The position numbers and the translations under genes were made by a program. Of a stretch of DNA of 60,000 nt, positions 12,901 to 24,900 are shown piece after piece (the first letter of the stretch is position 1; every line of letters begins with the position of its first letter). The notes below the pieces were generated by a model. The model ran no database searches. It saw nothing but the letters and a program-made list of their open reading frames with translations, and had not been told where the DNA came from. The stretch comes from Liolophura sinensis (Eukaryota; Mollusca; Polyplacophora; Chitonida; Chitonidae): contig NC_088299.1 in NCBI RefSeq assembly GCF_032854445.1, forward strand, positions 3,015,001 through 3,075,000. Direction: 5' to 3'.

Positions 12901-15900
12901 AAACCATGGGTGAACAAAGTCTGAGCTTATTGTGTTTACTTATATAATGTTATGTCTTTATTTAACAATGAATGCTTGGTAAATTTTCATCCTGAAAGAA
13001 ATTGTCCTACAAAATACATTTCATAATAATAATTTGTGATAACAGATCAGAATAACACATTGGGTTTGAAGGGTTTCCACCGGGCTCTACCCAGTTTCTA
13101 CCCACCATAATTCTGGCAGCCATAGTACAAGCGAAATATTCTTTAGTATGACAATAAACACCAATCGAATCAATGAAGAAATTTTTTTGTAGCAGTACAA
13201 AGTTGACCACATCGAGAAAACATCGTTTTCTTCAAGCCATTGTTCAATTACCCTCATCAGAATGTATGCATTGGTGAGTAGGAACCCATTAAATAATTGT
13301 GTTTTACCTCGTGTCTTACTGTACTATTGTGGAACACATAGTTAAGGTGCTCTGGTGTGGGTTCAAACCTGGCTTCGGACAGAAAATTTTTACATTCCCC
13401 TGCTCTCTTTGCTTATGCAGCCTTCTTGACAATAAATGGTTATCAGCAGATGTAGGGACATTGAGCAGTGTTAAATTCATGTACGCTATCATTCTCCGGT
13501 TTCTTTCCACCACTGGTCCCCATGGTATGTATGTGAAAAACTCTTCATTATGGTATTAAACAAAAGTCAGGTAAATAAACAAATGCATGTATTGCACTGA
13601 TGTAGTATGTGATGGGTATATTACCAGAAATAACAGATATTGCTAAAGCTCCTTACATCAAATACTTGTACATGTACATATGCCTAAACAAATAAAACAA
13701 TAAAACAACATAAGCAAGATGCCATGGTTACAGGATGCCATGACATATTTGGACACCTGCTCATGTACCTATTTAGGCTTTAATCAATTTCATTTTTTTT
13801 TCTCTTATTCTGCTTTTTAAAATAAAAAAAACATCACTTCTGTTCATTCTCCCAGGAATATTCTTATCGTGGTAAAGTCAAATGACTTTTAGAAAAGTCA
13901 TAATGAGTGATATAACACTTGCATTTTAGTACGCTTTTGTTATGCAGTCTATTTTTTAAATAGTGAGTATCAATTTATGTGCATCGGACTCTGAACTTTT
14001 GATCCATGTGCACTCACGAATATTAAGTTATCGGTACTATAACTTCTTCAAGTTATCGGTACTTCTTCAACCTTTTCACATGTTTGCGAGGTGTTTATTC
14101 AAGCATATTCCGAAGGTATTATTCCGTGTGATAACATTTTTTTTTTTTTTTTGAAGTTCTGAAATTGGCTAACGCAACCAGTGTAGTTTTGTCTGAAAAA
14201 TCAAAATAAAGGTGCACTGAAAGTTGTTCTTTCGTATGTGAAAAGGTTGGGGAATTAGGGTCTATGTTAACAGTGTTGTTGACATGTTACACAGCCATGC
14301 GAAAAAGTTTATTGAAATTCCCATGAGAGTTCAAATGCCTCTATTGGTAAAGAAAAAAAAAAGTTAAAGGTTTTCTGTTAATGAGAAAGGAGTGGCCAGG
14401 TTAAGAAAGCAGTGTTGTACTGGGTGATGTGAATGACAGTTGTATACTGTAATTATCAGTGCATCAGGTAAATTCCAGGTGTACACTTATAAAGCCACAA
14501 TTTGATGGAGAGATCTCTCAGGTCAAGCTGAAAAGTGGTGAGGATGTGTAAAGATAAAAGTCGTGATGAGTGAATGCAAACTGTGGCTGGTTTTGGTCAT
14601 GTCACATTCCTGCTATCTGTGGACTTTGCACCTTCTAAGACAGACTGATCCTGAATTTTGACATCCAGGGGGTTGAATAATCGTGGACTTCGGTACCATG
14701 ACGCATCAGTTTCAAGGGTCTCGGGTGGGTTTTGAGAGGAGGGGGGATCAAGACATTGTTGTGGGGTGATGTTGGTACAACTTACTATTCTTTTTGTAAC
14801 TTGATAATGTTGTGAAGAAAATGCTGGCTAGGCACCGAGTTTCTCCGTATGGTTTACCTTGTATCAGAATTCTGTGACCAATGATATAAAGCTGTATTGT
14901 TCCTCAGACACAAGTCTTTTGTAATAGCTACAGGCTGGGGACAAGAGAAAGTCTGAGACACTGACCCTATTTCTGAGGCAGGTTTCTTCTGCAATACCCA
15001 CCCCCTAGCCATGGGTTAATTTGCACCAGGAAGGGTGGATATTTTTGGAGGGGGGAGCTTGAGTGAGACATCTTAGCTAGAGGTCACCTAAAGTAGAGGA
15101 TAGATACTCCAGATTATTTCTGTGAAGCCATGTGAAGCCATTTTGTGACATTTTTTTTTTTGTCGTAAATGGTTCTGTTTTTGTTTAGTAATGAAAATTA
15201 GTTTCATAAGGAATGCGGCATAACAAAATAATATAAGAGATTCATCAAAGAGGGCTTGCATGTGTTTTTTGTTTATTTGTTTTGTTTTTTGTTTATTTGC
15301 TTTTGTAACACTGCTGACAGAAAATTATGAAGCTTTCATGTAATGCATTGTGTGAAAGTCTTAAAGTCACTTTGATGTAATGAATTGTGACAAAATAATG
15401 GTCTTACACATGTACATATGATATTTTCTCTTCATTTTTGGCTAAGAAATCAGTAGTCTCCCTGGGTACTAGTAACTCTACATATGCTGTATAACTGTAT
15501 TCAGCAATATTTCCTTTATATTATGCTGGTCAGGTACCTAAATGTAGCATTAACACTCTCCACAATGAAGCTCGATCCAAACTGGTTGGAGCTGGATTTG
15601 AACCCTCGGCTTCATTGGTGAAAGGCTACCTTTCCTTATGACATGCATCTCTTCCAGAAAGGGAGGTGGAGGTATTTTATTTGAGAGAAAAGCTGTGAAA
15701 AAGGAATGTAGTATCAGACCTTAATCCTATCTCCCACTGTTTTGCCCCTCCCTCTATCCACTCCATGTGGAGGTCCCACACCTTACACAAGGTAAAAGCT
15801 GAGCTACTAATACCAGAGACAGTAGACAAGCCAGCCCTTGTCTTTGAAGAGGACTAAATCTGTGTGAAGTGTTGTACCATGCAAACCGTCAGCTCCGCAC

Positions 15901-18900
15901 ACACAACACTTCACTGTGTAATCCATCCGGCTTTGTTCCCCTCCAGTTCAAGTGTTAGCTTTGTTTGTTATATTTAAGTCTTTCCATGACAAGAATTTTG
16001 AGACTCGCCCGATATCCTTAATGGAAGGAACATTTTTTTTGTCTTGAGCAAGAAACCTTGAGTACTTACATAGTATATTAATAATATTAAATCACAAACT
16101 TACCTGGTTTAACTTTCGTTTGCAAATGTCTTAATATGTCAAAAACAAAGTTATGTTTTAACTGCAGTAACTACTGTAATCTTATAAAACTGTTGATTAA
16201 AAACAAAGCTCAGTTGTTCGAAAGTTTTAACGGCTCTTGTTGCTTTTTTTTTTTTTATATATACAAAACACTTAAGACTAACATTTACATATATATACAT
16301 ATAAGGTGTTATCTTTGATATTTCTAGAGTTCAAATTGTGGTCTAGTCACATTCCTTTTTATTTCCTTGTATTTTAATATGTCATGTTGCTGGTCTACTC
16401 TCTGTACCTAAATTGTCATTTATGGACCAATTTTTTTGCTCAGTAGTGTCTGATTTAAGCTTACGAAGCTACCTATCACTTGACAGATGGGTGTAAATTG
16501 GGAGTTGTAGCACGCTTTGATTGTCACGACATTGCCATGCCACTGTGACACATTATCTTTTGTGCTCTGAACAATCTTTGTCCTTCTTTTGACTGTCTCA
16601 TTAGCATTCTTACCTGTATTTTAAATTTACTTGCGTTAACAATGAGATGTGACTGCTTCAGATTAACAGATAATAAGACTATTGTATTAAACTGTAGGCC
16701 AAGGGCAAATATGTAATTTAGCCGTTCTTTTAGTCAGGTGAAGAAGGTCTGATGAAATTAACACAATACCTTGATTTTTCATGTAGTTCGGTCATTGGTT
16801 GTCCATACAAACATATATATGAACAGGCATTCATCAATATAAAATGTACATACATATATGTTACAGGGGAGGGAGCTGTGCCCAGTTTTTGAAAATACTT
16901 ATCTCTCAATCACTAGCGTATACAAGATGTGGGTTCAATCTGTGTGAGAATAATCAGTTGATAATGCTCATGTGCCATTTTGTGCAGTTGTTTTATTTAT
17001 TTGATTGGTGTTTTACGCCGTTCTCAAGAATATTTCACTTATATGACGGCGGACAGCATTATGGTGGGTGGAAACCGGGCAGAGCCCAGGGGAAACCCAC
17101 AACCATCTGCAGATTGCTGGCAGACCTTCCTATGTATGGCCGGAGAGGAAGCCAGCATGAGCTTGCAGTTGTTTTAACATTTGCTGAAGATGACTTGGGT
17201 TCCACAAACATGATGTCCACATCTGTAATATGTGTACGTCAACTTGCCAGTGGTCAGTGCGAGGTTTACCTTGGGCTTTCTTCTTGTTTGCTCCACCCAT
17301 AACCCTGACCGCTATAAGTGAAAAATTCTTGAGTGCAGCATTGTACAACAGTCAAATAAATAATTAAAATTGTTAAACCCAACACGCATATGTCACCTGG
17401 GTAACTACTGTTTCAAATTGCGATATGTATACTTTACAAACTGTTGTTGATTGTTTTGCAAAGTTTTTTTTATACAATATCATTATGGAGACAGAATGCT
17501 CTTCTTGCTTTTATCACGTTCAACTATCATTTATATCTTTATTCAGCAATTATTGAAAACTTCTCAAAAAGTGGTCCCTGAAAGATATGAAATAACCGAA
17601 CAGTTGCTACAGATGTATATATGTGACATGTATACTTCGATTTTGGCCCCTGATATACAACAAACATGTGGTTTGTTGGCTCTAAAAGTGTAAAGTAAAT
17701 TACTGAATGTGTTATATGAAGGGGAAAGAAAATAATAATGTGACGTATATGTCAGAAAAAACACAAATAAACCCTGTCTATAGAAATTAGTTTGATTTAC
17801 TTTTTGAAATTTTGATTTGATGGTGGCCTTTTATGACCACATGATTGGGACCAGTAATGTCACATCGGTTTTTTGCTGTTTTAAGTAACTGTTAGATTTC
17901 ATTATTCAAAATGCATATAAATCTATAAATGTGTTCGCCGAATCTATAAATGCATTCACCGAATGAACCTTGAAACAACTATTTCATGTAAAAAATTGGA
18001 TGTGACATCCCTGATACCCTCTGGGTCACTACACATCACTGTACAATCTGATCTTAGAAAACCATTTTACTCTGTTGCAAAAACTCAAAAAAATAAATCA
18101 GACTGTTTTGCTGCACAGTGTTTAATGGTCTTTCATCTGATACATGCTTCGTTTTAGTGATTTCATTACCTTTAGAACAGGAATCTGTTCATTGAGGACT
18201 GATGTTCATTCTCCCATGGGCCTCTGTTGACTCCCATAGGTTTCTGTTGTCTCCCATAGGTCTCTGTTGTCTCCCATAGGTCTCTGTTGTCTCCAATAGG
18301 TTTCTGTTGTCTCTCATAGGTCTCTGTTGTCTCCCATAGGTCTCTGTTGTCTCCCATAGGTCTCTGTTGTCTCCCATCAGTCACTGTTGTCTCCCATAGG
18401 TTTCTGTTGTCTCCCATAGGCCTCTGTTGTCTCCCATAGGTTTCTGTTGTCTCCCATAGGTCTCTGTTGTCTCCCATAGGTTTCTGTTGTCTCCCACAGG
18501 TTTCTGTCTCCCTTCAACTACTGTTGTCTCCAGTAAGTTTCTGGTGTCTGACATTAGTCTTTGTCTCCCACAAGTCTCTGTTGTTTCCCATAAGTCTGTG
18601 GTCTGTCATCAACCTCTGCTGTCTCCCTTATATTTTGATGTCTCCTCTAAGTCCTGTTATCTCCCATCAGTCACTAATGTCCCCCATCAGTCACTGTCTC
18701 CCATCAGTCACTGTTGTCTCCCATCAGTCACTGTTGTCTTCCATTAGTCACTGTTGTCTCCAATCAGTCACTGTTGTCTCCCATCAGTCACTGTTGTCCC
18801 CCATAAGTCACTGTTGTCTCCCATCGGTCACTAATGTCTCCCATCAGTCACTGTTGTCTCCCATCAGTCACTTTTGTCTCCCATATGTCACTGTTGTCTC

Positions 18901-21900
18901 CCATGTGTCACTGTTGTCTCCTATCAGTCACTGTTGTTTTGCACTGTTGTATTACATCAGCCACTGTTAACTTCCATACATGTAACTTTCTGTTGTCTCC
19001 CATTGGTCACTATTGTCTCTCATAGTCTTTGTTGTCTCCAATAAGTCTTTGTTGTCTTTCATTAACACATATTGTCTTTCATTAACACCTGTTGTCTCTG
19101 ATAAGCCACTGCTGTGCTCTGCAGCTTTAGCATACCTTCACTGTGTCACCAGCTATGATAGCAGAAAATAGTTTGTCTTTGTTGTGATACCTTTTGAAAT
19201 GTTCTTTTGTGAAACTTCGACATTGTTTATTGTTAGGTCAGACTGTTTACCTAATTGACACGTAATGATTTACTTTGTTGTGGCAGTGAAAGACAGTTAA
19301 GTTTGTGACTTTGAAGTGGGTTGGAGACACTGTTACGTGTCTTTCAAGTCATTCAAGGACAAATGCAGTCAGTTTTTCTAACTTCTTTGTAATAACAGGT
19401 AATTATTGCCTCAGTTTTTTGGATGACTGCAGAATTTTTGTATTAAGTGTGTTATTGTATAGTGACAATGGATCTTTTTTTTTTCTTTTGCTTAGCTTAG
19501 TTTGTAAGGATCAGTAAGGAGAAGTAATTGTATAATGTGAATATAACAGTGTGCTTCTTTTTTTTCTGTAACATTTTGATTATTCTTTGTTAAACTTACA
19601 TGTATAAGGAGCTCATTTATTTTTATGCCTAATGTTTTTTTGGTGCATGTTATATGCTATTACAGTACTTAACTGAATCTTTGTTAAACCTGGGGTCGAT
19701 TCCTCAAAGCTGTTTCTGACTTAGGCCCAAATTTAAAAATTCTTTACTCTGCTTAGTTTTGTGGTACTGGAGGTTGAAATTTTGACACTTTTGTCTTGAG
19801 ATAACATTGATGAGATGGACTAAATATTAAGTTCTAAAGCCCCCAAAATAAGCTTTAGGATCGTATTTCAAATTTTGGCTTAAGTTAGAAATGGCTTTCA
19901 GGAATCGGCCCCAGACAAATTACATAAACTTGGGCTTGTATTTTCTATTCAGAAACAGAAAATTATACATAGGGTTAATGCCATAAACTTTCATCCATTG
20001 TTAAGGTATACTTTGTGTAAGATTCTGAGAGTTCTACTGATCATAGGAAGGTGGTCTGTGGTGTGTTTGGATGATAGGATGGTATCCTACTGGAATAATG
20101 TCAGTTTCAGCTCCAAAAGTAATGTTTATAACACATTTATTTGCCTCTAAAAATGCATGTTTTGGCCAAATTTTAGGTCATTTACCATAAGTATGAAGTT
20201 TAGAACTGAGTTGAATCTTGAGCTGTTGCCAACGCCAGTGTATACACCCCGGGCCTAAATTGCTTTGTACTTTTGGTTGATCATCACAAGCTGTTCTAAA
20301 ACGGCATCAGATTTATGACGTGTATTATTTAGTTATTTTATTATTGATAATAGCCTCACATCGGTTGCAAAAAATGTGGTTATAAACCCACAGTTCATCG
20401 CAATGTTTAAGTCATCCTCTAAGGCAAATGACTTCGTAATCCATCAGCATTGTATCACAAAACGTGCGGGTTCAAATCCAGCCTTGGACACAAAATTTAT
20501 AGCTTTTTCTGTCCTCTTCTCTGTAAGGCCTTGTTGACAGTATAGGCAGTCGACAGTGCTTGTCTGAAGACCATTTGTCTTCCACCAATATGGTGTACAT
20601 AACACATGCAAGTCAGCAACTTTCCAAAAGTCAGTGGTTTATCTCGGGCACTCCACTTCCTTCTACCTGTAAAACTGACTGCCATCATTCAGGTTTTTAT
20701 TATGGGGTTAAACAGCAGTCATATGAATAAAATTAAAGTTGTTATCCAATAGCGTTGCCAGGGTCAACAGTACTAGACATTTGACACTTCTGGAAGCCTG
20801 AGGACTGTAAAGTTAAAAAAAACAACAAAAAAGCCCAGACTGCCAGGCATCATTTATAATTGGCCAGGTACTGAAGACTAGCATAGAGATCTTTTGCTGA
20901 CAGCTGAGGGCAAAAGACAGAAAGAATACATTGTTGCAAAGTTGGTGCCCTAGAGCAAAAGACAGAAAAAATACATTGTTGCACAGCAGATGATGGTTCC
21001 CAGCGTAAACTGCAGTCAATGGTTTCATGCAGTCTAGCACGAAGTACCCATATTATTTACATAGGATGTTTTTTGTCAAATTTTTGTTGTTTTTTTTGTC
21101 AAAGTATGAAAACAACACAAAGTACAAACACAGTTCTTTATAAAAAATTTTAATCATGATGTCAAGGGGCATGGGATAGTGTGTTTGTTCAATGATTTTA
21201 AGCAGTTTTGAAAACTGACCTACTTTTGAGTCAAGTAGTTTTTGGCCTTATTTGCATACTTAACTAAAAGCTTTTTTGCAATATGGGTAGGGCGATCTAC
21301 CTAAAAACTGTAAACAAGACGTTTGTTTCGATAGGTGTAACCATTTTGGAGAAGAATATTTTTTTAGCTTATCAATAAAATTCAAAATGGGCACTAAATC
21401 ACATGACTGGTAAAACAGCACAAAACCTTGCTAATACTGCAAAGTTTGGTTTTTCTACCTTTACCAGTTTTTGAGATATTGCAATTTTACAAGTTGAATA
21501 AAAATAATAATAATAATCTGAATGATTTCAAGAGGTGTCCCGCTAGGATACTAGCGTGGACCCCTAATAAATAATTCATCAGTTGATTGATCCCTGACTG
21601 ATAATTAATGCTAAGTTATACTTTTGATTGGTAGGGTATGTGTGAGGTGGAGTATGTGGTGGACTGTATCAGAGACTACACCTCATCCTCAAATCCTGTA
21701 CTACTGACAGGTACACACAGGTGAGTCAGCCAGGTGTATGTTGTAGGACGTTGTAGGATGTATGTGAGGTGGAGTGTGTGGTGGACTGTATCAGAGAATA
21801 CACCTCATCAGAGAATACAAACTACAATGGACAGGTACACATAGGTGAGTCAGCCAGGTGTATGTTGTAGGGTATGTGTGAGGTGGAGTATGTGGTGGAC

Positions 21901-24900
21901 TGTATCAGAGACTACACCTCATCCTCAAATCCTGTACTACTGACAGGTACACACAGGTGAGTCAGCCAGGTGTATGTTGTAGGACGTTGTAGGATGTATG
22001 TGAGGTGGAGTGTGTGGTGGACTGTATCAGAGAATACACCTCATCAGAGAATACAAACTACAATGGACAGGTACACACATGTGAGTCAGCCAGGTGTATG
22101 TTGTAGGGTATGTATGAGGTGGAGTATGTGGTGGACTGTATCAGAGACTACACCTCATCCTCAAATCCTGTACTACTGACAGGTACACACAGGTGAGTCA
22201 GCCAGGTGTATGTTGTAGGACGTTGTAGGATGTATGTGAGGTGGAGTGTGTGGTGGACTGTATCAGAGAATACACCTCATCAGAGAATACAAACTACAAT
22301 GGACAGGTACACATAGGTGAGTCAGCCAGGTGTATGTTGTAGGGTATGTGTGAGGTGGAGTATGTGGTGGACTGTATCAGAGACTACACCTCATCCTCAA
22401 ATCCTGTACTACTGACAGGTACACACAGGTGAGTCAGCCAGGTGTATGTTGTAGGACGTTGTAGGATGTATGTGAGGTGGAGTGTGTGGTGGACTGTATC
22501 AGAGAATACACCTCATCAGAGAATACAAACTACAATGGACAGGTACACACATGTGAGTCAGCCAGGTGTATGTTGTAGGGTATGTATGAGCTGGAGTATG
22601 TGGTGGACTGTATCAGAGACTACACCTCATCCTCAAATCCTGTACTACTGACAGGTACACACAGGTGAGTCAGCCAGGTGTATGTTGTAGGACGTTGTAG
22701 GATGTATGTGAGGTGGAGTGTGTGGTGGACTGTATCAGAGAATACACCTCATCAGAGAATACAAACTACAATGGACAGGTACACACATGTGAGTCAGCCA
22801 GGTGTATGTTGTAGGGTATGTGTGAGGTGGAGTATGTGGTGGACTGTATCAGAGACTACACCTCATCCTCAAATCCTGTACTACTGACAGGTACACACAG
22901 GTGAGTCAGCCAGTTGTATGTTGTAGGATGTATGTTAGGTGGAGTGTGTGGTGGACTGTATCAGAGAATACACCTCATCCTCAAATCCTGTACAACTGAC
23001 AGGTACACACAGGTGAGTCAGCCAGGTGTATGTTGTAGGATGTGTGTTAGTAGGAGTGTGTGGTGGACTTTATCAGAGACTACACCTCATCCTCAAATCC
23101 TGTACAGTGGACAGGTACACAGGTGAGTCAGCCAGTTGTATGTTGTAGGATGTGTGTTAGGTGGAGTGTGTGGTGGACTGTATCAGAGACTACACCTCAT
23201 CCTCAAACACTGTACTACTGTACAAAAACTTGCTTATATGTATATTTGTTAGCATTCAGACTTACTCGGTGTAAAACTCAAATATTTAATTTTTCTGCCA
23301 AATAAAGATGTACATAGACTCAAGTGTTTGTTGTTGAACAAAATTCAGAGAATGAAGGCTATTTTGTCCAATTTTTCAGTGGAGCTCTTCACCTGCTAAA
23401 GGTAGATAATTCTGCTGAGGACCTTAACCTACACCTTGTTACCTCGTTAGCTGATGGTCACACTACTACAGTTCGCTGCCAACAGTGGGATGCTCAGGTG
23501 AGAAGCCTTTGTGATAAAACCTACAAGGTTTAGTTGGACAGGTACTTTCATGCTAAGTTTGAAGAGCACGGAATATTATAAATATAGCTTTCTTGAAATT
23601 CTGGGTTAAGCGCTATTAATAATTAATACTTTTTTTCTGACTGATGAATTTCTTTAAACTGGGGATAAAAGTTCAAAATGACATTTCTTAAAATGGTTCC
23701 TGCCCTGTCACGCAGATGAATAAAACAATATGTGAAAATGGCCTTGCATTTAGTTTGTGTGTATTTCTCACAATACAAATGCTTTGGATTGCCACTGTTC
23801 TTGCAGCGTGAAACTTTGCTAACTGGAGCAGAAGATTCTCTGTTATGTTTATGGTCACCCCCGGGATCCCCTGTCAAAACAGGCCCTATCAACCCTTGCA
23901 AGGTAAGCACATGTTTCTGTAACTTTAGTAGTACTATGATTCACTTGCATGGGTTGTTCTTGGGACCTTTGTAATAATAAGCTTTGGCCATAACAAAGAC
24001 ATTGGTGTGGCCTTGCATGAAGTTCAATGTAGCACCAAGATGACATGTATGTCAAAAGTCAGTGGTCAACTGACCTTTGACCCAAGCTTCCTCCACCAAA
24101 CATATTGGCCACCATTGTATAATTCTCAAGAATAGTGTTAGACACGGTGTAAATCAAATAAGGAAATAAACAGATGCATGCGATTTTTTTAATTTCCTTT
24201 GTTTAAGCTACCTGTTTACTTTGCTGGCTTGTGCCTGGCAAGAAGAAAACCTGTTCTGTTTTCCTCATGCACTCATATCATGCTTAAAGGATACATTAAA
24301 AGGTCCACTAAAATGAGGAGTATGGTCTTAATGGAAATGAAGAAAGATATGCCCAAAAATTAGAAAAAAAAAATCATTTTTAAGGCATCTATATCTATAC
24401 TTCCCGTGAGTGATAAGGTGGGTGCACCAAACTGGTGTCTATACATGTACCTTCTGTGAGAGATCAGGTGTGTGGGTCCAACTGGTGTTTATAGCTGTTC
24501 TGAGTGACCAGGTGGGTGGACCTAACTGTTGTCTATACCTGCTCTGAGTGATCAGGTGTGTGGGCTCAGTTGGTGTTCATAGCTGTTCTGAGTGACCAGG
24601 TGGGTGGACCTAACTGGAGTCTATACGTGCTCGGAGTGATCAGGTGTGTTCGTCAAAGTGTTGTCTATACCTGCTCGGAGTGATCAGGTGTGTTCGTCAA
24701 ACTGTTGTCTATACATGCTTCGAGTGATCAGGTTTGTTCGCCAAAGTGTTGTCTATACCTGCTCTGAGTGATCAGGTGTGTTCGTCAAAGTGTTGTCTAT
24801 ACCTGCTCTGAGTGATCAGGTGTGTGGGTTCAGTTGGTGTTCATAGCTGTTCTGAGTGACCAGATGGGTGGACCTAACTGGGGTCTATACGTGCTCGGAG

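Larger units (their letters stand above)
9442..21634 (+). other. WDR89 intron of 12.2 kb
   Basis: It joins exon g to the exon array. Contents listed separately: SINEs at 9541, 9822, 10438, 13066, 13350, 16986, 17241 and 20425; the repeat at 14055; the 20-bp minisatellite at 18222; the MITE at 19692; and the dispersed repeat at 21128. I see no coding exon in 10720-13060, 14300-16980 or 17370-18200, which are AT-rich with homopolymer runs. Confidence 0.8.

Noticed and set aside
16844-17348. 152-codon + frame and overlapping minus frames
   Set aside because: The stretch is a reverse SINE-A followed by a forward SINE-A fragment; the frames are translated SINE.
18172-18970. 101- and 167-codon frames in the 20-bp minisatellite
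   Set aside because: Every frame of a stop-free 20-bp repeat is open. There is no start context, splice support or known domain.
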